DNA of 7,348 bases from Pseudomonadota bacterium (lineage in GTDB: Bacteria > Pseudomonadota > Alphaproteobacteria > Rhizobiales > Rhizobiaceae), in NCBI GenBank assembly GCA_023433855.1, contig JAEYTV010000418.1, positions 1 through 7,348 of the forward strand. The letters are read 5' to 3'. Below the pieces are notes generated by a model. That model did not search any database. It was not told the DNA's origin and worked only from the letters and a program-made list of their open reading frames with translations. A program made the translations under genes and the position numbers. Positions 1 through 5,871 of this stretch are shown piece by piece. Position 1 is the first letter of the stretch. Each line of letters starts with the position of its first letter.

Positions 1-262
1 GAGCAACGTCGGCAAACCGCTGCGTGTTGTTGGGCTCGGCAAAGATCGCCTCCCCCACATCCCGCCCCACCTTCGAGGCGGCAACATCGAAGGCGGACGA
101 TATCTCTATGTCGCCGACGTGATACCCACCGAGATTGACATGCATCAGGCCTGGAACGGGCTCGTTATCCTGGACGTGACGGTAATAGGTGAGGCCTTGA
201 ACGAGGGAAGAGGCACAGTTTCCCACACCGACCACGCCTACTCGAATGGCTTTGGAACGCAT
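1..262 (-). CDS. ino1: Inositol-3-phosphate synthase, N-terminal part (cut by window edge)
   Basis: This is the first 87 codons of a myo-inositol-1-phosphate synthase, the NAD-dependent cytoplasmic enzyme that isomerises glucose 6-phosphate to 1L-myo-inositol 1-phosphate. The visible protein begins [20 protein letters not shown], a Rossmann NAD-binding loop with glycines at residues 9, 12 and 14. It continues with [32 protein letters not shown] and [10 protein letters not shown], all blocks characteristic of the actinobacterial/mycobacterial Ino1 type rather than the longer eukaryotic form. The ATG at 262 is preceded by an excellent Shine-Dalgarno AGGAGG (plus-strand 268-273). The rest of the gene lies left of the window, so the catalytic C-terminal region cannot be assessed. 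It is transcribed away from the gene at 412, and the two share a 149-bp control region. Inositol made here could feed phosphatidylinositol or another inositol conjugate; that is inference. Confidence 0.9.
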   Translation of the reverse strand, partial: MRSKAIRVGVVGVGNCASSLVQGLTYYRHVQDNEPVPGLMHVNLGGYHVGDIEISSAFDVAASKVGRDVGEAIFAEPNNTQRFADVA

Positions 263-267
263 ACTTC

Positions 268-273
268 CCTCCT
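268..273 (-). promoter_or_regulatory. Ribosome binding site of ino1
   Basis: Read on the minus strand, AGGAGG lies 5 nt before the ATG at 262. It is a near-perfect anti-16S match and fixes the start of the inositol phosphate synthase. Confidence 0.8.
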
Positions 274-330
274 GCGTCAGCGAGTTCCCGCAGCATCTAC
301 AAAGCTAACGGTCGGGATTGGCATCGGTTC

Positions 331-354
331 CAGGCAGCTCCTTTTTTGTGCCTG
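331..354. repeat. Inverted repeat in the ino1 / 412 divergent region
   Basis: CAGGCA (331-336) and TGCCTG (349-354) are perfect 6-bp inverted arms around a T-rich 12-nt spacer, roughly midway between the two divergent starts. It could be a regulator half-site pair or a weak leader hairpin for the gene at 412. The arms are short enough to arise by chance in GC-rich DNA. I could not identify convincing -35/-10 boxes on either strand of 263-411. Confidence 0.25.
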
Positions 355-398
355 CTGTGGATCAGTCTCGCGTCTCAGGCGTTCGGTACCCTTGGGCT

Positions 399-405
399 GG
401 AGGGG
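399..405 (+). promoter_or_regulatory. Ribosome binding site deciding the 412 start
   Basis: GGAGGGG ends 6 nt before the ATG at 412, while nothing comparable precedes the upstream in-frame TTG at 346. This shortens the protein from 604 to 582 residues. Confidence 0.7.
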
Positions 406-411
406 CGGAGC

Positions 412-2160
412 ATGTTGGTCTACGGCGATCTAGGGCGCGAAGAGAGTGCGGCAAGCATCCACGGCTCGATCCACGACCTGATGGCCTCGTGTGCTGTTAT
501 GCCTGCCGGTCTTCAGCGGCATGAAAAACTGGTCCGTGCCTTTCTGATGACCGGCGAACTGGTTCAGGCTCTGGTCGATGAGGAATTTGCCGCCAGGGGC
601 CAGGATGACCTCTCCTCGCTGCACGAGAGCGGCTCTCGACTGCTTCTTGCCCAAGCTCGTGCCATCTTGGCATCCTGGCAGAACGGCTTTGGTGGCAGCC
701 TTGCGGCACCGGAGGACTGGGCTGTGCTTCTCAAGCATCTGCCGGACGGCGGAATGCTCCGGATAAAGCAGGCAGAGGGTTACGCATTTTACGCGCTATA
801 CCCCGAAGCCTATCTGCAGGCAGCCCTTCGATCGGAGCTTGGCCCAGACACGGTCGTCATCGGCATCCGCAACATCGGCATGAGCTTGGCAGCGCTGGTC
901 GCCGCAGCTTTGGGCTCAGGACCGCCCTACACCGTCCGACCGACCGGGCACCCGTTCAGTCGGAGAATACGGCTCGGCCAAGCTCTTTCACGGCGTCTCC
1001 TCGAACCTCGTTCGGCCACGTTCGCAATTGTAGACGAGGGTCCGGGCCTGTCGGGAAGTTCCTTCGGCTCTGTTGCCGATTGGCTGGAGGAAAACGGGGT
1101 TGCGCCTGACGCAATCCACTTTTTCCCGAGCCACCCTGGAAATCTCGGCCCTCATGCCAGCCCATCTCATAAAGTGCGCTGGGAGCGTCAGCCGCGTCAT
1201 TCGGTGAGCTTCGACGACATCTTCCTGCGCCCCCGCGATCCGGTCTCGAACCTTCAGGCCTGGGCAAGCAACGTTGTCGGACAAACAGCGACCGGATGGC
1301 AGGATGTTTCAGGCGGGGCCTGGAGGTCCATGCGGTACTCGGAGCCGAGCGCGTGGCCACCCGTCCATCTGCCGATGGAGAAACGCAAATTTCTGATGAA
1401 GGACGAGAGCAAGACCTGGCATGTCAAGTTTTCTGGTCTCGGTCGACCTGTGTCCGAAAAGCTGAAGAAGGGGTATGTCCTGTCCGAAGCGGGTTTTACG
1501 CCGAGGGTGGTCGGAGCCTGTCACGGCTTTCTCGTGGAGGAATGGATGAATGGCAGGCCACTTGATCTGCAAACGTTTCCCGCCTCGCGCATGGTGGATC
1601 AGCTCGGACGTTATCTGAGTTTCCGCGCCGCTCGCCTGAAGCCCGCCAATGAAGGCGCCTCGCTTGCCGATCTCTATCGCATGACCCTGTTCAACGTCGG
1701 AGAAGCGGCGAGCCCGGGAACGGCCGAGAAACTTCGGCGGCTGCTTCCTTCTCCCGAACCGCTGACGCACCGTCTGCGGCCGATCGACACCGACAGCCGG
1801 CTACATACCTGGGAGTGGCTGGTGGCGCCGGATGGCCGGATGATCAAGACCGACGCGCTGGATCACAGCGGCGCCCACGATCTTGTCGGCTGTCAGGATG
1901 TCGCCTGGGACGTAGCAGGGGCTTATGTTGAGTTCGATCTTCCACCCGAGCATCGCGATCGTCTTGCCGAAAAGATCATGTCGACGGTCGACTGTGATCT
2001 CGATCGCGATGTCCTCTTGGCCTTCGAGGCATGTTACCTCGGCTTCCAGATCGGATTGTGGTGGCAAGCTGCGGCGGCCACGACCGGCGACGAAAGGCTG
2101 CGCATCAAACGGACGATACAGCGCTATCTGGACAGGCTGGAGCGATTGTTCATCCGCTGA
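412..2160 (+). CDS. Uncharacterised two-domain protein: PRTase-like N-terminal half, APH/kinase-like C-terminal half
   Basis: A 582-residue soluble protein of unknown function with no signal peptide or membrane segment. I chose the ATG at 412 because GGAGGGG (399-405) lies 6 nt before it; an in-frame TTG at 346 has no such support. Residues about 115-260 look like a type I phosphoribosyltransferase fold: the strand and loop VVIGIRNIG (148-156), a following alanine-rich helix, then FAIVDEGPGLSGSS (204-217), which resembles the PRPP-binding loop with its acidic pair (D208, E209). Residues about 330-582 resemble an aminoglycoside-phosphotransferase/choline-kinase fold. A candidate ATP-contacting lysine is K339 in WHVKFSG, followed by FLVEEWMNGRPL. 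A catalytic-loop-like segment runs from DTD (459-461) through HTWEW (465-469) to IKTDALDH (477-484), and a trailing D-x-AWD (495-499) resembles the DLA end of that motif. The order of these motifs matches APH kinases, but the usual HGDxxxxN loop is not canonical. The gene is divergent from ino1, so a role in modifying an inositol- or sugar-phosphate product is plausible but inferred. Coding status is very likely; the domain calls are by eye. Confidence 0.7.
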   Translation: MLVYGDLGREESAASIHGSIHDLMASCAVMPAGLQRHEKLVRAFLMTGELVQALVDEEFAARGQDDLSSLHESGSRLLLAQARAILASWQNGFGGSLAAPEDWAVLLKHLPDGGMLRIKQAEGYAFYALYPEAYLQAALRSELGPDTVVIGIRNIGMSLAALVAAALGSGPPYTVRPTGHPFSRRIRLGQALSRRLLEPRSATFAIVDEGPGLSGSSFGSVADWLEENGVAPDAIHFFPSHPGNLGPHASPSHKVRWERQPRHSVSFDDIFLRPRDPVSNLQAWASNVVGQTATGWQDVSGGAWRSMRYSEPSAWPPVHLPMEKRKFLMKDESKTWHVKFSGLGRPVSEKLKKGYVLSEAGFTPRVVGACHGFLVEEWMNGRPLDLQTFPASRMVDQLGRYLSFRAARLKPANEGASLADLYRMTLFNVGEAASPGTAEKLRRLLPSPEPLTHRLRPIDTDSRLHTWEWLVAPDGRMIKTDALDHSGAHDLVGCQDVAWDVAGAYVEFDLPPEHRDRLAEKIMSTVDCDLDRDVLLAFEACYLGFQIGLWWQAAAATTGDERLRIKRTIQRYLDRLERLFIR

Positions 2161-2220
2161 GCTTGCCGAGAAGGGTGCCGGCCGCCGACAAGACATTCGA
2201 TTCCCCCGGGGTCCTTCCAT

Positions 2221-2649
2221 TCACCTGCACCACACGCCGGTTGGAAGCAGACGCGAAAACCACCGATTAGGCCCTCTTCCCGGCACTGCGTTCGTCACCT
2301 CGCAGGGCAGCTCTCTTGGCCTTCTAGGCTCGGTCAGGGCTTTCACCCGGCCGAGAAATGCGGTCGCGTCGAACTGTTTAGATCTATGAAGGGACGCCCC
2401 CTGCATATCAGGGTGAAAGAATATCTCCAGGTTGATTACAGGGAGTGGCTTGATATCACGAACGGTATCGATGTCCGGTCGGGTGGTGACGACCAGACTA
2501 TAATCTGCTGAGCCTAAAGCTTGGCGAAGCTCGGGCACGGAGCAAGCTATCGAGGTAATATAACCGATTTCGCGCAGTCGCGCGGCGATCATTGCTGCTG
2601 CGGTCTCCGGCAGGAAGACCAGAATGCGATTGTCGAATGGGTTTCCCAT
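2221..2649 (-). CDS. Small degenerate receiver-like protein (pseudo-receiver), hypothetical
   Basis: A 142-residue soluble protein, ATG at 2649 with only a modest AGGGA upstream. Residues 1-108 follow a CheY-like beta-alpha alternation: RILVFLP (8-14), helix AAAMIAARLREIGY (17-30), ITSIACSVPELRQAL (31-45), SLVVTTRPD (51-59), LPVINLEIFF (69-78), and a last helix FDATAFLGRVKALTE (93-107). In a true response regulator the third strand ends in the phospho-accepting Asp; here that position is Thr (T55/T56), and the N-terminal acidic pair is absent (LPET). Phosphorylation is therefore unlikely, and the protein may be a stand-alone ligand- or partner-binding pseudo-receiver. The last ~35 residues (PRRPRELPCEVTNAV onward) look low in structure and may be a read-through tail after a change near the 3' end. 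It converges on the gene ending at 2160. I do not recognise a named family. Confidence 0.6.
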   Translation of the reverse strand: MGNPFDNRILVFLPETAAAMIAARLREIGYITSIACSVPELRQALGSADYSLVVTTRPDIDTVRDIKPLPVINLEIFFHPDMQGASLHRSKQFDATAFLGRVKALTEPRRPRELPCEVTNAVPGRGPNRWFSRLLPTGVWCR

Positions 2650-3124
2650 TGCTCTGTTCCCTGGCTGACTGGCGCCATGATACGGGACATCGAGGCTGCG
2701 TGTGTTTGGTTACGTTTCCTTTTGTTGCTGGCCAGACGACCGCGTAACGGGCGAGAAGAGTGGAAAAGTGTCGACGATAACCGGTCCGCGTCGCCTTTGG
2801 GCCACTATGGTGAAGCTCCTGCAGCGCCCTTCGTCGCTCCGCGCCTCGAGCCCCCGATTGGCGTCGAATATGCAATTACGCCCCTTGGTCATTCGCTGCG
2901 GGAGCCGTTTGAAGCACTGTGCTCATGGGCAGCGGCCAACGCCGACAAGGTCGCGGCGGCCACACTGCGCTATGACAACACGGGGAACAATCGGTGACGG
3001 CGTCTGTGTGTGGCCTGTGGCCCGAAGCGGATGACGCCCAGCGGCCGAGGCTGCCGTCTTGTTTCTGTCAGAATCCATTAAGCATTGCTGGCTAAGAAAG
3101 GTCTAAATAAACGGGGTCTAAGAA
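2650..3124. other. Intergenic region with a gene remnant, upstream of the chemoreceptor
   Basis: Apart from the HxlR tail (2842-2997) I see no intact gene here. 2650-2841 holds the presumed upstream region of the minus-strand pseudo-receiver gene. 2998-3124 is the leader of the chemoreceptor and becomes clearly AT-richer from about 3060, as expected for a promoter. No confident -35/-10 pair could be assigned. Confidence 0.5.
2842..2997 (+). pseudogene. Remnant of an HxlR-family transcriptional regulator (C-terminal tail only)
   Basis: In one plus-strand frame the sequence reads PPIGVEYAITPLGHSLREPF followed by EALCSWAAANADKVAAATLRYD, ending at a TGA at 2995-2997. This is the wing and C-terminal dimerisation helix typical of HxlR-type winged-helix regulators (compare the family pattern PPxVEYxLTPLGxSLxPxxxALxxW and the closing RxxYD). 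The recognition-helix half, normally about 70-80 residues starting with a CPV/DxxGGKW-type block, is not found upstream in any frame, and homology stops near 2850. The frame stays open further upstream, but that stretch overlaps the opposite-strand gene and does not look like protein of this family. The best reading is a 5'-truncated gene that cannot bind DNA. The left boundary is approximate. Confidence 0.65.
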
Positions 3125-3125
3125 A
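3092..3125 (+). repeat. Triplicated CTAAGAAA-type repeat in the chemoreceptor leader
   Basis: CTAAGAAA occurs at 3092-3099 and again at 3118-3125, touching the start codon, with a variant CTAAATAAA at 3103-3111. The longer units GGTCTAAATAA (3100-3110) and GGTCTAAGAAA (3115-3125) form a direct repeat with a 15-bp period. The block overlaps the presumed Shine-Dalgarno (ACGGGG, 3111-3116). It may be a regulator-binding or translation-control site, or a small tandem duplication; its function is not known. Confidence 0.4.
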
Positions 3126-4504
3126 TGTTTTTCAAGCCAAAATCGACCATGCACAGCCAGGTCTGCGAATATCTGTTCGACAGTTCGCCGGATGGATATT
3201 TCGTCATCGAGAACGGCCGCATCGTTGATTGCAACCGGGCGATGGAAAAGATGCTCGGCCTGCCGAAGGGCAAGATCATCGGGGTTGAGCCCGGCAAGCT
3301 TTCGCCGGAATTTCAGCCCGACGGCCGACGGTCCGTCGATGCTGCGGCTGAGGTGTTTGCAGCTGTCGAGCGCCACGGTTCGCATCGGTTTGAATGGGTC
3401 CACCAAACGCTGGATGGCAAGCCTCTGCAGGTTCTGGTGACGATGATGCTCACGACGATCGATGGCAAGCCGGTCATGGTGTCGTTCTGGCAGGACATCG
3501 CCGAACTCGTCGCCTACCGCCAGCGTACGGAAGAAACGATGAAGCGGGACGCGGCCAAACGGCAAGAGCAAGAGCGCGTCTTCGCAGCGCTTGCCACCTC
3601 GCTGAACGCCCTTTCGCGCGGCGATCTGCGCTGCCGGCTGAACGAACGTTTCGCCGACGAATACGAGAGCTTGCGCAGCAATTTTAACGGTATGATCGAC
3701 CAGCTCGCGTCCGTCATGAGAGAGGTCAACGAGAATGCGGCCGCTCTTACAGCGGTCAGCGAGGAGATCAGCTCGGCGACCAACGATCTCGCCAAGCGAA
3801 CCGAGCAGCAGGCAACCTCGGTCGAGGAAACCGCCGCCGCGCTTGAACAGATCACCACGGCCGTGGAACAGTCGGCGAACCGTGCCGAGGACGCGGGGCG
3901 GATCGTTGACCAGACCCGCCAGAGCGCGGAACTTTCCGGCGAGGTGGTGCATGATGCAGTATCCGCCATGGAGGACATCGAAAGATCGTCGAACGAGATC
4001 AACAACATCATCAGCGTGATCGACGAGATCGCCTTCCAGACGAACCTCTTGGCGCTGAACGCCGGTGTCGAGGCGGCACGCGCCGGGGAAGCCGGCAAGG
4101 GGTTTGCAGTCGTGGCACAGGAGGTGCGGGAGCTTGCACAGCGTTCCGCCACGGCGGCAAAGGAAATCAAGGCGCTCATCAGCGCGTCGAGCGGGCAAGT
4201 CAAGAACGGTGTGGCTCTCGTCGCCAAGACGGGCGATGTTCTCCAGAAGATCTCTGACGACGTCCAGGAGATCAGCCATCACGTGACGGCCATTGTATCG
4301 TCCACGCATGAACAGGCCGCGGCCGTGCGCGAGATCAAAACGGCGGTAGGCACCATCGACCGCGGCACGCAGCAGAACGCGGCCATGGTCGAAGAAACCG
4401 CAGCCTCGGCCAGTCAGCTCGCCGCCCAGGCACAGATGCTCAACAACGTCGCCGCGCAATTCCAGACGGAGCAGAAACGGCCTAACCAGCGCCTCGCGGC
4501 CTGA
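3125..4504 (+). CDS. Soluble PAS-HAMP methyl-accepting chemotaxis protein
   Basis: A complete 459-residue chemoreceptor without any transmembrane segment, so it should sit in the cytoplasm and sense an internal cue. Residues about 11-128 form a PAS domain (CEYLFDSSPDGYFVIENGRI at the start, then NRAMEKMLGL and closing VSFWQDI). Residues about 130-150 are a charged linker helix. Residues about 150-203 are HAMP-like (LNALSRGDLRCRL, then FNGMIDQL). The rest is the MCP signalling coiled coil. The hairpin tip IDEIAFQTNLLALNAGVEAA (299-318) and RAGEAGKGFAVVAQEVREL (319-337) is the CheA/CheW-contact region. Methylation-type motifs appear on both arms: SVEETAA with E234/E235 and MVEETAAS with E423/E424. 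There is no C-terminal NWETF-type pentapeptide, so CheR/CheB would have to dock another way. The PAS ligand (heme, FAD or a metabolite) cannot be told from the sequence. The start is the first ATG; ACGGGG lies 8 nt upstream. Confidence 0.95.
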   Translation: MFFKPKSTMHSQVCEYLFDSSPDGYFVIENGRIVDCNRAMEKMLGLPKGKIIGVEPGKLSPEFQPDGRRSVDAAAEVFAAVERHGSHRFEWVHQTLDGKPLQVLVTMMLTTIDGKPVMVSFWQDIAELVAYRQRTEETMKRDAAKRQEQERVFAALATSLNALSRGDLRCRLNERFADEYESLRSNFNGMIDQLASVMREVNENAAALTAVSEEISSATNDLAKRTEQQATSVEETAAALEQITTAVEQSANRAEDAGRIVDQTRQSAELSGEVVHDAVSAMEDIERSSNEINNIISVIDEIAFQTNLLALNAGVEAARAGEAGKGFAVVAQEVRELAQRSATAAKEIKALISASSGQVKNGVALVAKTGDVLQKISDDVQEISHHVTAIVSSTHEQAAAVREIKTAVGTIDRGTQQNAAMVEETAASASQLAAQAQMLNNVAAQFQTEQKRPNQRLAA

Positions 4505-4522
4505 GGCGCGTAGATTGGCTCG

Positions 4523-4555
4523 GGGGCGCGCGGTGGGACATCACGCGCCCCGTTT
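4523..4555 (+). terminator. Hairpin terminator after the chemoreceptor gene
   Basis: GGGGCGCG (4523-4530) pairs perfectly with CGCGCCCC (4544-4551). The stem can extend inward through GGTG/CATC with one mismatch, leaving a GGA loop, and is followed by a short GTTTC. It starts 18 nt after the stop codon at 4504. The U-tract is short, so efficiency is uncertain, but position and stem strength fit an intrinsic terminator. Confidence 0.6.
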
Positions 4556-4800
4556 CAGGGCCGGTCCGTTCGCGGTGATTATCACTCACACCAGCTTGTT
4601 CGATCAGTGAACGCAAATGGCGTTCCTTGCACGGGGCCGGCCAAACAGGTGCCATACAGGCGATCTTGTTGTGCAAGCCACAGAGTGATCCGGCGACCCC
4701 GATATCAGTTGCCGCGCAGAGACGAACATACATCGCCGCGAACGATATGCTTTCGGGCGCTCCCGGCGACGGGCTGACCTTCTGCTAATCAACGCATCTT
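4556..4800. other. Convergent intergenic spacer, nothing recognised
   Basis: About 245 bp between the chemoreceptor terminator and the 3' end of the AraC-type gene. Frames were read on both strands and none gave a recognisable protein, ribosome binding site or repeat. No strong terminator for the minus-strand gene ending at 4801 was seen. Confidence 0.4.
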
Positions 4801-5724
4801 TCACGGCCACGCGTAGGGTGCGCCGGGTGGCGCGGATCCAGCCTGCGCCAGCCGCCGCAGTTCCTCGCGGTAGCGGCCGGGCGAGCACCCCTGCAATGCC
4901 TTGAAGACGCGATTGAACTGCGAGGCGCCGGCAAAGCCCAGCACGCCGGCGATCTGGCCGAGCGCCAAGGGCGAATTCTCGAGATAGATGCGAGCCTCGA
5001 GCACCAGCCTCTCCCGGATCAGCCGCGCCGGCGGGCGGCCATGGGCGCGAATGCAGATATCGTTCAGACGATCCCTGGAAATGCCGAGTTCCGCCGCGTA
5101 GCGCGCCACAGGCCAGCGATCGCGGAAATGACCTTCCACCAGCACCCTGAATCGTTCGGCCAGCGCGGTGATGCTGCCGGTTTCCGACCCGGCCCCGGTA
5201 CTTGTTGGCTGGCCGCGATGGAGATGCACCAGCAGGACATGCAGCAGCGATTCCACCACCGCCGAGGACATGGGACCGGGCGTGAGTGTTTCCCTCAGTA
5301 TGCCGGCGAAACAGGCGGCCACCGCATCGGCTGCGGCATTCTCGACACCAAGGCGTATGAAGGCGGGCCGATCCACCATGAACCGCAACTGCGTTGCTTC
5401 CGCATGGCGGTGGAGCACCCGGTTCAGGGTGGCGACACCTAGCAGCAGATGCATTCCCTGGGCGCCGGCACCGAGTTCCAGCCGCATGCCGTCCCTCCAT
5501 GGAAACCAGCCCATGACGGGGCCGCTCAGCGGCAGCGCGGTATCATTTCCGGAAAGCAGTGCCGCCTCGCCTTTTTCCAGGATCATCGCGCGAAAATTTC
5601 CGGCCTCACCGAGGCCCGCGCGCCCCAGCACGCGGGTCTGCAACGCGGCCCGAAACCGTTCCGCCCGAACCGGCACTTCCGGACGCGCCGTGGCTGTAGC
5701 AACAATCTGGCGCTGACTGGGCAC
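4801..5724 (-). CDS. AraC-family transcriptional regulator
   Basis: A 307-residue cytoplasmic DNA-binding protein, the usual length for the family. Residues about 20-110 look like a cupin-type ligand-binding barrel (FRAMILEKGEAALLSGND, then GWFPWRDGMRLELG). Residues about 185-290 hold the two AraC helix-turn-helix units: VARYAAELGISRDRL (206-220) and LGQIAGVLGFAGASQFNRVF (255-274), followed by GCSPGRYREELR, the classic C-terminal signature. The start is a GTG at 5724, chosen because GAGGG (5731-5735) lies 6 nt upstream on that strand. It is divergent from an aromatic-type aldehyde dehydrogenase, and such regulators usually control the divergent gene and often themselves. The likely inducer is the aldehyde or its precursor; that is inference from position. 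Confidence 0.93.
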   Translation of the reverse strand: MPSQRQIVATATARPEVPVRAERFRAALQTRVLGRAGLGEAGNFRAMILEKGEAALLSGNDTALPLSGPVMGWFPWRDGMRLELGAGAQGMHLLLGVATLNRVLHRHAEATQLRFMVDRPAFIRLGVENAAADAVAACFAGILRETLTPGPMSSAVVESLLHVLLVHLHRGQPTSTGAGSETGSITALAERFRVLVEGHFRDRWPVARYAAELGISRDRLNDICIRAHGRPPARLIRERLVLEARIYLENSPLALGQIAGVLGFAGASQFNRVFKALQGCSPGRYREELRRLAQAGSAPPGAPYAWP

Positions 5725-5730
5725 TCAGAT

Positions 5731-5735
5731 CCCTC
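5731..5735 (-). promoter_or_regulatory. Ribosome binding site of the AraC-type gene (supports GTG start)
   Basis: GAGGG on the minus strand, 6 nt before the GTG at 5724. It supports a non-ATG start for the regulator. Confidence 0.6.
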
Positions 5736-5758
5736 AAAACGAAAATACATTCCCACAG

Positions 5759-5790
5759 ATGGTCATTTACTCTTTGACCATGTCAACCAG
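5759..5790. promoter_or_regulatory. Candidate operator between the AraC-type gene and aldehyde dehydrogenase
   Basis: ATGGTCA (5759-5765) and TGACCAT (5775-5781) are perfect 7-bp inverted arms separated by 9 bp. Overlapping them, TTGAC-CAT-GTCAA (5774-5786) is a second, tighter palindrome. On the minus strand this reads as two adjacent direct half-sites, TGGTTGACA and TGGTCAAAG, with a 9-bp period. The minus strand also carries an exact TTGACA (5781-5786) that could be a -35 box for the regulator gene, but I see no good -10 at the right distance. The cluster lies where an AraC-type protein or another regulator would control both genes. Confidence 0.5.
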
Positions 5791-5871
5791 AATATCGCTC
5801 GTGGCCGGCGATGAACACTGAAAGGGATTCGCGGGCCTTGGGGGATGACGAACAACCGTTTGGGAGGACGA

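Noticed and set aside
346..411. A 22-residue N-terminal extension of the two-domain protein from a TTG at 346
   Set aside because: The ATG at 412 has a well-placed Shine-Dalgarno, while the TTG has none and lies in the T-rich control region.
2161..2220. A possible bidirectional terminator between the converging genes (CCCCCGGGG near 2205)
   Set aside because: The palindrome is too short, lacks a loop and has no T-tract; no convincing stem was found.
2702..3034. A 110-codon plus-strand frame overlapping the HxlR remnant
   Set aside because: It uses a different frame from the recognisable HxlR tail, with no family features and no ribosome binding site.
3092..4459. A 455-codon open frame on the minus strand opposite the chemoreceptor
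   Set aside because: It is the antisense shadow of a clear MCP gene in GC-rich DNA. Its translation is rich in Arg, His, Asp and Leu with no recognisable domain, and no ribosome binding site decides a start.
5845..5871. A nine-residue N-terminal extension of the aldehyde dehydrogenase from the ATG at 5845
   Set aside because: The G-run abuts the ATG with no spacing, whereas the ATG at 5872 has GGAGG four bases upstream. It is not fully excluded.
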